Source: Morella rubra
Lineage: Eukaryota; Streptophyta; Magnoliopsida; Fagales; Myricaceae
Assembly: GCA_003952965.2 (NCBI GenBank)
Contig: CM025849.1
Span: forward strand, 37,351,465 to 37,415,464
DNA: 64,000 nucleotides
Direction of reading: 5' to 3'
This document shows, one piece after another, positions 1 through 12,430 of the stretch. The notes below the pieces were generated by a model, which saw only the letters and a program-made list of their open reading frames with translations, ran no database searches and was not told the origin of the DNA. The translations under genes and the position numbers were made by a program. How positions within the stretch are numbered: the first letter of the stretch is position 1; each line of letters begins with the position of its first letter.

Positions 1-3000
1 ATCAATCAGAAAGACGAATCAGTCGTATGCGTTGTTGTGTCTTCGAATCATCAAGAGAATAATTTGAATGTTCCTTTTAAAATGGTATCAGATGGCTTGG
101 AATTAAATTCTTCCAACCGATTCTTTTGGTCTTTCAAAATTGATTATAATTTAAATATGTGTCCAGCAAGAAGGGTTGGCCATCATGTGTTTAGACAGCC
201 CATGTAAGCCTTATTTTAAAAAAACCCGGAACACTCGGTTTTCCAACTTCAACTTTTTTCTAAAATTTCTAATCACATCTAATCAGGAAAGACGAATCAG
301 TCGTATGCGTGTGTTCTGTCTTCGAATCATCTAGAGAATAATTTGATAGTTCCATTTTAAATAGGTATCTAGAAGGTTGCATTGAAATTCTTCCAACCAG
401 TTCTTTTGTATCTTTCAAAATTGATTATAATTTCAATATGTGTCCAGCTAGAAGGGTTGGCCATCATGTGTTTAGACAGCCCATGTAAGCCTTTTTAAAA
501 AAACCAGGAACACTCGGTTTTCCAACTTCAACTTTCTTCTAAAATTTCTAATCACATCTAATCATGAAAGACGAATTAGTCGTATGCGTGTGTTCTGTCT
601 TCGAATCATCTAGAGAATAATTTGATGTTCCTTTAAATAGGTATCTAGAAGGTTGCATTGAAATTCTTCCAACCAGTTCTTTTGTGTCTTTCAAAATTGA
701 TTATAATTTCAATATGTGTCCAGCTAGAAGGGTTGGCCATCATGTGTTTAGACAGCCCATGTAAGCCTTTTTTAAAAAAACCCGGAACACTCGGTTTTCC
801 AACTTCAACTTTTTTCTAAAATTTCTAATCACATCTAATCATGAAAGACGAATCAGTCGTATGCGTGTGTTCTGTCTTCGAATCATCTAGAGAATAATTT
901 GATAGTTCCTTTAAATAGGTATCTAGATGGTTGCAATGAAATTCTTCCAACCAGTTCTTTTGTGTCTTTCAAAATTGATTATAATTTTAATATGTGTCCA
1001 GCTAGAAGGGTTGGCCATCATGTGTTTAGACAGCCCATGTAAGCCTTTTTTAAAAAAACCCGGAACACTCGGTTTTCCAACTTCAACTTTCTTCTAAAAT
1101 TTCTAATCACATCTAATCATGAAAGACGAATCAGTCGTATGCGTGTGTTCTGTCTTCGAATCATCTAGAGAATAATTTGAAAGTTCCTTTTAAAAAGGTA
1201 TCTAGAAGGTTGGAATGAAATTCTTCCAACCAGTTCTTTTGGGTCTTTCAAAATTGATTATAATTTTAATATGTGTCCAGCTAGAAGGGTTGGCCATCAT
1301 GTGTTTAGACAGCCCAAGTAAGCCTTTTTTAAAAAAACCCGGAACACTCGGTTTTCCAACTTCAACTTTTTCTAAAATTTCTAATCACATCTAATCAGGA
1401 AAGACGAATCAGTCGTATGCGTGTGTTCTGTCTTCGAATCATCTAGAGAATAATTTGATAGTTCCTTTTAAATAGGTATCTAGAAGGTTGCATTGAAATT
1501 CTTCCAACCAGTTCTTTTGTGTCTTTCAAAATTGATTATAATTTCAATATGTGTCCAGCTAGAAGGGTTGGCCATCATGTGTTTAGACAGCCCATGTAAG
1601 CCTTTTTTAAAAAAACCCGGAACACTCGGTTTTCCAACTTCAACTTCAAAATTTAAAATCTAATCACATCTAATCAGGAAAGACGAATCAGTCGTATGCG
1701 TGTGTTGTGTCTTCGAATCATCTAGAGAATAATTTGAAAGTTCCTTTTAAAAGGTATCTAGAAGGTTGCAATGAAATTCTTCCAACCAGTTCTTTTGTGT
1801 CTTTCAAAATTGATTATAATTTTAATATGTGTCCAGCTAGAAGGGTTGGCCATCATGTGTTTAGACAGCCCAAGTAAGCCTTTTTTTGGAACACTCGGTT
1901 TTCCAACTTCAACTTTTTCTAAAATTTCTAATCACATCTAATCAGAAAGACGAATCAGTCGTATGCGTGTGTTGTGTCTTCGAATCATCTAGAGAATAAT
2001 TTGAAGTTCCTTTTAAATAGGTATCTAGATGGTTGGAAATTCTTCCAAATTTCTTTCAAAATCGTTCTTTTGTGTCTTTCAAAATTATTATAATTTCAAA
2101 AAACCAGCAGCCACTTCAACTTTTTTCTAAAATTTCTAATCACATCTAATCATGAAAGACGAATCAGTCGTATGCGTGTGTTCTGTCTTCGAATCATCTA
2201 GAGAATAATTTGAAGTTCCTTTTAAAAAGGTATCTAGAAGGTTGCATTGAAATTCTTCCAACCAGTTCTTTTGCTTTCAAAATTGATTATAAAAAAACCC
2301 GAACACTCGGTTTTCCAACTTCAACTTTCTTCTAAAATTTCTAATCACATCTAATCAGGAAAGACGAATCAGTCGTATGCGTGTGTTCTGTCTTCGAATC
2401 ATCTAGAGAATAATTTGAAAGTTCCTTTTAAAAGGTATCTAGAAGGTTGCAATGAAATTCTTCCAACCAGTTCTTTTGTGTCTTTCAAAATTGATTATAA
2501 TTTTAATATGTGTCCAGCTAGAAGGGTTGGCCATCATGTGTTTAGACAGCCCAAGTAAGCCTTTTTTAAAAAAACCAGGAACACTCGGTTTTCCAACTTC
2601 AACTTTTTCTAAAATTTCTAATCACATCTAATCAGGAAAGACGAATCAGTCGTATGCGTGTGTTCTGTCTTCGAATCATCTAGAGAATAATTTGAAGTTC
2701 CTTTTAAAAGGTATCTAGAAGGTTGCATTGAAATTCTTCCAACCAGTTCTTTTGTGTCTTTCAAAATTGATTATAATTTCAATATGTGTCCAGCTAGAAG
2801 GGTTGGCCATCATGTGTTTAGACAGCCCATGTAAGCCTTTTTTAAAAAAACCAGGAACACTCGGTTTTCCAACTTCAACTTTCTTCTAAAATTTCTAATC
2901 ACATCTAATCAGGAAAGACGAATCAGTCGTATGCGTGTGTTGTGTCTTCGAATCATCTAGAGAATAATTTGAAAGTTCCTTTTAGAAAGGTATCTAGATG

Positions 3001-3274
3001 GTTGGAATGAAATTCTTCCAACCAGTTCTTTTGTGTCTTTCAAAATTGATTATAATTTCAATATGTGTCCAGCTAGAAGGGTTGGCCATCATGTGTTTAG
3101 ACAGCCCAAGTAAGCCTTTTTTAAAAAAACCAGGAACACTCGGTTTTCCAACTTCAACTTTTTCTAAAATTTCTAATCACATCTAATCAGGAAAGACGAA
3201 TCAGTCGTATGCGTGTGTTGTGTCTTCGAATCATCTAGAGAATAATTTGAAAGTTCCTTTTAAAAGGTATCTAG

Positions 3275-3551
3275 ATGGTTGGAATGAAATTCTTCCAACC
3301 AGTTCTTTTGTGTCTTTCAAAATTGATTATAATTTTAATATGTGTCCAGCTAGAAGGGTTGGCCATCATGTGTTTAGACAGCCCATGTAAGCCTTTTTTA
3401 AAAAAACCCGGAACACTCGGTTTTCCAACTTCAACTTTTTCTAAAATTTCTAATCACATCTAATCAGGAAAGACGAATCAGTCGTATGCGTGTGTTGTGT
3501 CTTCGAATCATCTAGAGAATAATTTGAAGTTCCTTTTAAATAGGTATCTAG
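3275..3551 (+). repeat. Representative satellite monomer with perfect inverted repeat
   Basis: This unit is a clean example. It begins in the phase ATGGTTGGAATGAAATTC and carries GGTTGGAA, eight spacer bases (TGAAATTC), then TTCCAACC, a perfect 8-bp stem. In many other units the left arm reads GGTTGCAA or GGTTGCAT, which breaks one or two pairs. The same unit can be read as a 62-codon open frame, but this is a by-product of the unit sequence (see rejected items). Confidence 0.8.
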
Positions 3552-6500
3552 ATGGTTGGAATGAAATTCTTCCAACCAGTTCTTTTGTGTCTTTCAAAAT
3601 TGATTATAATTTCAATATGTGTCCAGCTAGAAGGGTTGGCCATCATGTGTTTAGACAGCCCATGTAAGCACTTTTTCTAATCACATCTAATCAGGAAAGA
3701 CGAATCAGTCGTATGCGTGTGTTCTGTCTTCGAATCATCTAGAGAATAATTTGAAAGTTCCTTTTAAAAGGTATCTAGATGGTTGGAATGAAATTCTTCC
3801 AACCAGTTCTTTTGTGTCTTTCAAAATTGATTATAATTTCAATATGTGTCCAGCTAGAAGGGTTGGCCATCATGTGTTTAGACAGTCGCGTGTGTTGTGT
3901 CTTCGAATCATCTAGAGAATAATTTGAAAGTTCCTTTTAAAAAGGTATCTAGATGGTTGGAATGAAATTCTTCCAACCAGTTCTTTTGTGTCTTTCAAAA
4001 TTGATTATAATTTCAATATGTGTCCAGCTAGAAGGGTTGGCCATCATGTGTTTAGACAGCCCAAGTAAGCCTTTTTTAAAAAACCAGGAACACTCGGTTT
4101 TCCAACTTCAACTTTTTCTAAAATTTCTAATCACATCTAATCAGGAAAGACGAATCAGTCGTATGCGTGTGTTCTGTCTTCGAATCATCTAGAGAATAAT
4201 TTGATAGTTCCTTTTAAATAGGTATCTAGAAGGTTGCATTGAAATTCTTCCAACCAGTTCTTTTGTGTCTTTCAAAATTGATTATAATTTCAATATGTGT
4301 CCAGCTAGAAGGGTTGGCCATCATGTGTTTAGACAGCCCATGTAAGCCTTTTTTAAAAAAACCCGGAACACTCGGTTTTCCAACTTCAACTTTGTTCTAA
4401 AATTTCTAATCACATCTAATCAGGAAAGACGAATCAGTCGTATGCGTGTGTTGTGTCTTCGAATCATCTAGAGAATAATTTGAAAGTTCCTTTTAAAAGG
4501 TATCTAGATGGTTGGAATGAAATTCTTCCAACCAGTTCTTTTGTGTCTTTCAAAATTGATTATAATTTTAATATGTGTCCAGCTAGAAGGGTTGGCCATC
4601 ATGTGTTTAGACAGCCCATGTAAGCCTTTTTTAAAAAAACCCGGAACACTCGGTTTTCCAACTTCAACTTTTTCTAAAATTTCTAATCACATCTAATCAT
4701 GAAAGACGAATCAGTCGTATGCGTGTGTTCTGTCTTCGAATCATCTAGAGAATAATTTGATAGTTCCTTTTAAATAGGTATCTAGAAGGTTGCATTGAAA
4801 TTCTTCCAACCAGTTCTTTTGTGTCTTTCAAAATTGATTATAATTTCAATATGTGTCCAGCTAGAAGGGTTGGCCATCATGTGTTTAGACAGCCCATGTA
4901 AGCCTTTTTTAAAAAAACCAGGAACACTCGGTTTTCCAACTTCAACTTTGTTCTAAAATTTCTAATCACATCTAATCATGAAAGACGAATCAGTCGTATG
5001 CGTGAATCATCTAGAGAATAATTTGATAGTTCCTTTTAAAAGGTATCTAGAAGGTTGCAATGAAATTCTTCCAACCAGTTCTTTTGTGTCTTTCAAAATT
5101 GATTATAATTTCAATATGTGTCCAGCTAGAAGGGTTGGCCATCATGTGTTTAGACAGCCCAAGTAAGCCTTTTTTAAAAAAACCCGGAACACTCGGTTTT
5201 CCAACTTCAACTTTGTTCTAAAATTTCTAATCACATCTAATCAGGAAAGACGAATCAGTCGTATGCGTGTGTTCTGTCTTCGAATCATCTAGAGAATAAT
5301 TTGATAGTTCCTTTTAAATAGGTATCTAGAAGGTTGCAATGAAATTCTTCCAACCAGTTCTTTTGTGTCTTTCAAAATTGATTATAATTTCAATATGTGT
5401 CCAGCTAGAAGGGTTGGCCATCATGTGTTTAGACAGCCCATGTAAGCCTTTTTTAAAAAAACCAGGAACACTCGGTTTTCCAACTTCAACTTTTTCTAAA
5501 ATTTCTAATCACATCTAATCAGGAAAGACGAATCAGTCGTATGCGTGTGTTCTGTCTTCGAATCATCTAGAGAATAATTTGATAGTTCCTTTAAATAGGT
5601 ATCTAGAAGGTTGCAACGAAATTCTTCCAACCAGTTCTTTTGTGTCTTTCAAAATTGATTATAATTTCAATATGTGTCCAGCTAGAAGGGTTGGCCATCA
5701 TGTGTTTAGACAGCCCATGTAAGCCTTTTTTAAAAAAACCCGGAACACTCGGTTTTCCAACTTCAACTTTTTCTAAAATTTCTAATCACATCTAATCATG
5801 AAAGACGAATCAGTCGTATGCGTGTGTTCTGTCTTCGAATCATCTAGAGAATAATTTGAAGTTCCTTTTAAATAGGTATCTAGAAGGTTGCAATGAAATT
5901 CTTCCAACCAGTTCTTTTGTGTCTTTCAAAATTGATTATAATTTCAATATGTGTCCAGCTAGAAGGGTTGGCCATCATGTGTTTAGACAGCCCATGTAAG
6001 CCTTTTTTAAAAAAACCAGGAACACTCGGTTTTCCAACTTCAACTTTTTCTAAAATTTCTAATCACATCTAATCATGAAAGACGAATCAGTCGTATGCGT
6101 GTGTTCTGTCTTCGAATCATCTAGAGAATAATTTGATAGTTCCTTTTAAATAGGTATCTAGAAGGTTGCAACGAAATTCTTCCAACCAGTTCTTTTGTGT
6201 CTTTCAAAATTGATTATAATTTCAATATGTGTCCAGCTAGAAGGGTTGGCCATCATGTGTTTAGACAGCCCATGTAAGCCTTTTTTAAAAAAACCCGGAA
6301 CACTCGGTTTTCCAACTTCAACTTTGTTCTAAAATTTCTAATCACATCTAATCAGAAAGACGAATCAGTCGTATGCGTGTGTTCTGTCTTCGAATCATCT
6401 AGAGAATAATTTGATAGTTCCTTTTAAATAGGTATCTAGAAGGTTGCAATGAAATTCTTCCAACCAGTTCTTTTGTGTCTTTCAAAATTGATTATAATTT

Positions 6501-9500
6501 TAATATGTGTCCAGCTAGAAGGGTTGGCCATCATGTGTTTAGACAGCCCATGTAAGCCTTTTTTAAAAAAACCCGGAACACTCGGTTTTCCAACTTCAAC
6601 TTTGTTCTAAAATTTCTAATCACATCTAATCAGGAAAGACGAATCAGTCGTATGCGTGTGTTCTGTCTTCGAATCATCAGAGAATAATTTGAAGTTCCTT
6701 TTAAATAGGTATCTAGAAGGTTGCAACGAAATTCTTCCAACCAGTTCTTTTGTGTCTTTCAAAATTGATTATAATTTCAATATGTGTCCAGCTAGAAGGG
6801 TTGGCCATCATGTGTTTAGACAGCCCATGTAAGCCTTTTTTAAAAAAACCCGGAACACTCGGTTTTCCAACTTCAACTTTTTCTAAAATTTCTAATCACA
6901 TCTAATCATGAAAGACGAATCAGTCGTATGCGTGTGTTCTGTCTTCGAATCATCTAGAGAATAATTTGATAGTTCCTTTTAAATAGGTATCTAGAAGGTT
7001 GCAACGAAATTCTTCCAACCAGTTCTTTTGTGTCTTTCAAAATTGATTATAATTTCAATATGTGTCCAGCTAGAAGGGTTGGCCATCATGTGTTTAGACA
7101 GCCCATGTAAGCCTTTTTTAAAAAAACCCGGAACACTCGGTTTTCCAACTTCAACTTTTTCTAAAATTTCTAATCACATCTAATCAGGAAAGACGAATCA
7201 GTCGTATGCGTGTGTTCTGTCTTCGAATCATCTAGAGAATAATTTGAAGTTCCTTTTAAATAGGTATCTAGAAGGTTGCATTGAAATTCTTCCAACCAGT
7301 TCTTTTGTGTCTTTCAAAATTGATTATAATTTCAATATGTGTCCAGCTAGAAGGGTTGGCCATCATGTGTTTAGACAGCCCATGTAAGCCTTTTTTAAAA
7401 AAACCCGGAACACTCGGTTTTCCAACTTCAACTTTGTTCTAAAATTTCTAATCACATCTAATCAGGAAAGACGAATCAGTCGTATGCGTGTGTTGTGTCT
7501 TCGAATCATCAGAGAATAATTTGAAGTTCCTTTTAAAAAGGTATCTAGATGGTTGGAATGAAATTCTTCCAACCAGTTCTTTTGTGTCTTTCAAAATTGA
7601 TTATAATTTCAATATGTGTCCAGCTAGAAGGGTTGGCCATCATGTGTTTAGACAGCCCATGTAAGCCTTTTTTAAAAAAACCGGAACACTCGGTTTTCCA
7701 ACTTCAACTTTTTCTAAAATTTCTAATCACATCTAATCATGAAAGACGAATCAGTCGTATGCGTGTGTTCTGTCTTCGAATCATCTAGAGAATAATTTGA
7801 TTGTTCTTTTAAAAAGGTATCTAGAAGGTTGCAACGAAATTCTTCCAACCAGTTCTTTTGTGTCTTTCAAAATTGATTATAATTTCAATATGTGTCCAGC
7901 TAGAAGGGTTGGCCATCATGTGTTTAGACAGCCCATGTAAGCCTTTTTTAAAAAAACCCGGAACACTCGGTTTTCCAACTTCAACTTTCTTCTAAAATTT
8001 CTAATCACATCTAATCAGGAAAGACGAATCAGTCGTATGCGTGTGTTCTGTCTTCGAATCATCTAGAGAATAATTTGAAGTTCCTTTTAAATAGGTATCT
8101 AGAAGGTTGCATTGAAATTCTTCCAACCAGTTCTTTTGTGTCTTTCAAAATTGATTATAATTTCAATATGTGTCCAGCTAGAAGGGTTGGCCATCATGTG
8201 TTTAGACAGCCCATGTAAGCCTTTTTTAAAAAACCCGGAACACTCGGTTTTCCAACTTCAACTTTGTTCTAAAATTTCTAATCACATCTAATCATGAAAG
8301 ACGAATCAGTCGTATGCGTGTGTTCTGTCTTCGAATCATCTAGAGAATAATTTGATAGTTCCTTTAAATAGGTATCTAGAAGGTTGCATGAAATTCTTCC
8401 AACCAGTTCTTTTGTGTCTTTCAAAATTGATTATAATTTCAATATGTGTCCAGCTAGAAGGGTTGGCCATCATGTGTTTAGACAGCCCATGTAAGCCTTT
8501 TTTAAAAAAACCCGGAACACTCGGTTTTCCAATTCAACTTTCTTCTAAAATTTCTAATCACATCTAATCAGGAAAGACGAATCAGTCGTATGCGTGTGTT
8601 GTGTCTTCGAATCATCTAGAGAATAATTTGAAAGTTCCTTTTAAAAGGTATCTAGATGGTTGGAATGAAATTCTTCCAACCAGTTCTTTTGGTCTTTCAA
8701 AATTGATTATAATTTCAATATGTGTCCAGCTAGAAGGGTTGGCCATCATGTGTTTAGACAGCCCAAGTAAGCCTTTTTAAAAAACCCGGAACACTCGGTT
8801 TTCCAACTTCAACTTTGTTCTAAAATTTCTAATCACATCTAATCATGAAAGACGAATCAGTCGTATGCGTGTGTTCTGTCTTCGAATCATCTAGAGAATA
8901 ATTTGATAGTTCCTTTAAATAGGTATCTAGAAGGTTGCAACGAAATTCTTCCAACCAGTTCTTTTGTGTCTTTCAAAATTATTATAATTTCAATATGTGT
9001 CCAGCTAGAAGGGTTGGCCATCATGTGTTTAGACAGCCCATGTAAGCCTTTTTTTAAAAAACCCGGAACACTCGGTTTTCCAACTTCAACTTTGTTCTAA
9101 AATTTCTAATCACATCTAATCAAAAGACGGTATGCGTGTGTTCTATCTTCGAATCATCTAGAGAATAATTCGATAGTTCCTTTTAAGTAGGTATCTAGAA
9201 GGTTACATTGAAATTCTTCCAACCAGTTCTTTTGTGTCTTTCAAAATTGATTATAATTTCAATATGTGTCCAGCTAGAAGGGTTGGCCATCATGTGTTTA
9301 GACAGCCCATGTAAGCCTTTTTTAAAAAAACCCGGAACACTCGGTTTTCCAACTTCAACTTTTTCTAAAATTTCTAATCACATCTAATCAGAAAGACGAA
9401 TCAGTCGTATGCGTGTGTTCTGTCTTCGAATCATCTAGAGAATAATTTGATAGTTCCTTTTAAATAGGTATCTAGAAGGTTGCATTGAAATTCTTCCAAC

Positions 9501-10799
9501 CAGTTCTTTTGTGTCTTTCAAAATTGATTATAATTTCAATATGTGTCCAGCTAGAAGGTTTGGCCATCATGTGTTTAGACAGCCCATGTAAGCCTTTTTT
9601 AAAAAAACCTGGAACACTCGGTTTTCCAACTTCAACTTTGTTCTAAAATTTCTAATCACATCTAATCAGGAAAGACGAATCAGTCGTATGCGTGTGTTGT
9701 GTCTTCGAATCATCAAGAGAATAATTTGAATGTTCCTTTTAAAAAGGTATCTAGATGGTTGGAATGAAATTCTTCCAACCAGTTCTTTTGTGTCTTTCAA
9801 AATTGATTATAATTTCAATATGTGTCCAGCTAGAAGGGTTGGCCATCATGTGTTTAGACAGCCCATGTAAGCCTTTTTTAAAAAACCCGGAACACTCGGT
9901 TTTCCAACTTCAACTTTGTTCTAAAATTTCTAATCACATCTAATAATGAAAGACGAATCAGTCGTATGCGTGTGTTCTGTCTTCGAATCATCTAGAGAAT
10001 AATTTGATAGTTCCTTTAAATAGGTATCTAGAAGGTTGCAATGAAATTCTTCCAACCAGTTCTTTTGTGTCTTTCAAAATTGATTATAATTTCAATATGT
10101 GTCCAGCTAGAAGGGTTGGCCATCATGTGTTTAGACAGCCCATGTAAGCCTTTTTTAAAAAACCCGGAACACTCGGTTTTCCAATTCAACTTTCTTCTAA
10201 AATTTCTAATCACATCTAATCAGGAAGACGAATGAGTCCTTTGCGTGTGTTGTGTCTTCGATCATCTAGAGAATAATTTGAAAGTTCCTTTTAAAAAGTA
10301 TCTAGATGGTTGAATGAAATTCTTCCAACCAGTTCTTTTGGGTCTTTCAAAATTGTTTATAATTTCAATATGTGTCCAGCTAGAAGGGTTGGCCATCATG
10401 TGTTTAGACAGCCCAAGTAAGCCTTTTTTAAAAAAACCCGGAACACTCGGTTTTCCAACTTCAACTTTGTTCTAAAATTTCTAATCACATCTAATAATGA
10501 AAGACGAATCAGTCGTATGCGTGTGTTCTGTCTTCGAATCATCTAGGGAATAATTTGATAGTTCCTTTAAATAGGTATCTAGAAGGTTGCAACGAAATTC
10601 TTCCAACCAGTTCTTTTGTGTCTTTCAAAATTGATTATAATTTCAATATGTGTCCAGCTAGAAGGGTTGGCCATCATGTGTTTAGACAGCCCATGTAAGC
10701 CTTTTTTAAAAAAAACACTCGGTTTTCCATTCAACTTTCTTCTAAAATTTCTAATCACATCTAATCAGGAAAGACGAATCGTATGCGTGTGTTCTGTCT

Positions 10800-11300
10800 T
10801 CGAATCATCTAGAGAATAATTTGGTTCCTTTTAAAAAGGTATCTAGATGGTTGTGAAATTCTTCCAACCAGTTCTTTTGGGTCTTTCAAAATTGATTATA
10901 ATTTCAATATGTGTCCAGCTAGAAGGGTTGGCCATCATGTGTTTAGACAGCCATGTAAGCCTTTTTTAAAAAAAACACTCGGTTTTCCAATTCAACTTTC
11001 TTCTAAAATTTCTAATCACATCTAATCAGGAAAGACGAATGAGTCACGTGTGTTGTGTCTTCGAATCATCTAGAGAATAATTTGAAAGTTCCTTTTAAAA
11101 AGGTATCTAGATGGTTGAAATTCTTCTTTTGTGTCTTTCAAAATTGATTATAATTTCAATATGTGTCCAGCTAGAAGGGTTGGCCATCATGTGTTAGACT
11201 GTAAGCCTTTTTTAAAAAACCACTCGGTTTTCTTCAACTTTTTCTAAAATTTCTAATCACATCTAATCAGGAAAGACGAATCAGTACGTGTGTTGTGTCT
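10800..11300 (+). repeat. Satellite units with many small deletions
   Basis: Consecutive units here have lost several short blocks (for example GTATCTAGATGGTTGTGAAATTC, or CTCGGTTTTCTTCAAC lacking CCAA). They are shorter than 277 bp but still align along their length. This patch precedes the more strongly decayed island at 12.04-12.43 kb. Confidence 0.7.
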
Positions 11301-12039
11301 TCGAATCATCTAGAGAATAATTTGAAAGTTCCTTTTAAAAAGTATCTAGATGGTTGAATGAAATTCTTCCAACCAGTTCTTTTGTGTCTTTCAAAATTGA
11401 TTATAATTTCAATATGTGTCAGCTAGAAGGGTTGGCCATCTTGTGTTTCGACAGCCCAAGTAAGCCTTTTTTAAAAAACCCGGAACACTCGGTTTTCCAA
11501 CTTCAACTTTGTTCTAAAATTTCTAATCACATCTAATAATGAAAGACGAATCCGTCGTATGCGTGTGTTCTGTCTTCGAATCATCTAGGGAATAATTTGA
11601 TAGTTCCTTTTAAATAGGTATCTAGAAGGTTGCAATGAAATTCTTCCAACCAGTTCTTTTGTGTCTTTCAAAATAAATTATAATTTTAATATGTGTCCAG
11701 CTAGAAGGGTTGGCCATCATGTGTTTAGACAGCCCAAGTAAGCCTTTTTTTAAAAAACCAGGAACACTCGGTTTTCCAACTTCAACTTTGTTCTAAAATT
11801 TCTAATCACATCTAATCAAGAAAGACGAATCAGTCGTATGCGTGTGTTCTGTCTTCGAATCATCTAGAGAATAATTTGATAGTTCCTTTTAAATAGGTAT
11901 CTAGAAGGTTGCATTGAAATTCTTCCAACCAGTTCTTTTGTTCCTTTCAAAATTGATTATGATTTCGATATGTGTCCAGCTAGAAGGGTTGGCCATCGTG
12001 TGTTTAGACTGCCCATGTAAGCATTTTTTAAAAAAACCC

Positions 12040-12430
12040 GAAACGCTCGATTTTCCAACTTCAACTTTGTAAAATAGTAATTTCATGTCTTCAAATCTAC
12101 AGGAAAGTCGTACGTCGTCGTAACTAGAAATTTGATACTTCACAGTATCTAGAAGGTTGCAACAATTCCAAGAACTATTTTGTGACAAATTTCAATATAC
12201 AGCAAGAAGGTTTGGCCATCAAGTGTTGTATCCCATGTCCTTTTTTAAAAAAACACCACTCGGTTTTCCAACAACTTTTTCTAAAATTTCTAATCACATC
12301 TAATCAGGAAAGTCAAAATCAGCGGTGTTCGTGTTTAGTGTTTTTTAAATCGGTTTTCCAACTTCAAAAAATTTCTAATCAGGAAAGACGAATAGTCGTA
12401 TGCGTGTGTTCTGTCTTAATCATCTAGAGA
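12040..12430 (+). repeat. Highly diverged satellite island inside the array
   Basis: The unit structure is recognisable only in fragments: TATCTAGAAGGTTGCAAC at about 12149, AGCAAGAAGGTTTGGCCATCAA at about 12199, and CACTCGGTTTTCCAAC. The sequence between these has many substitutions and deletions. Near-consensus units lie on both sides. The island therefore sits within the array and not at its edge. Confidence 0.75.
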
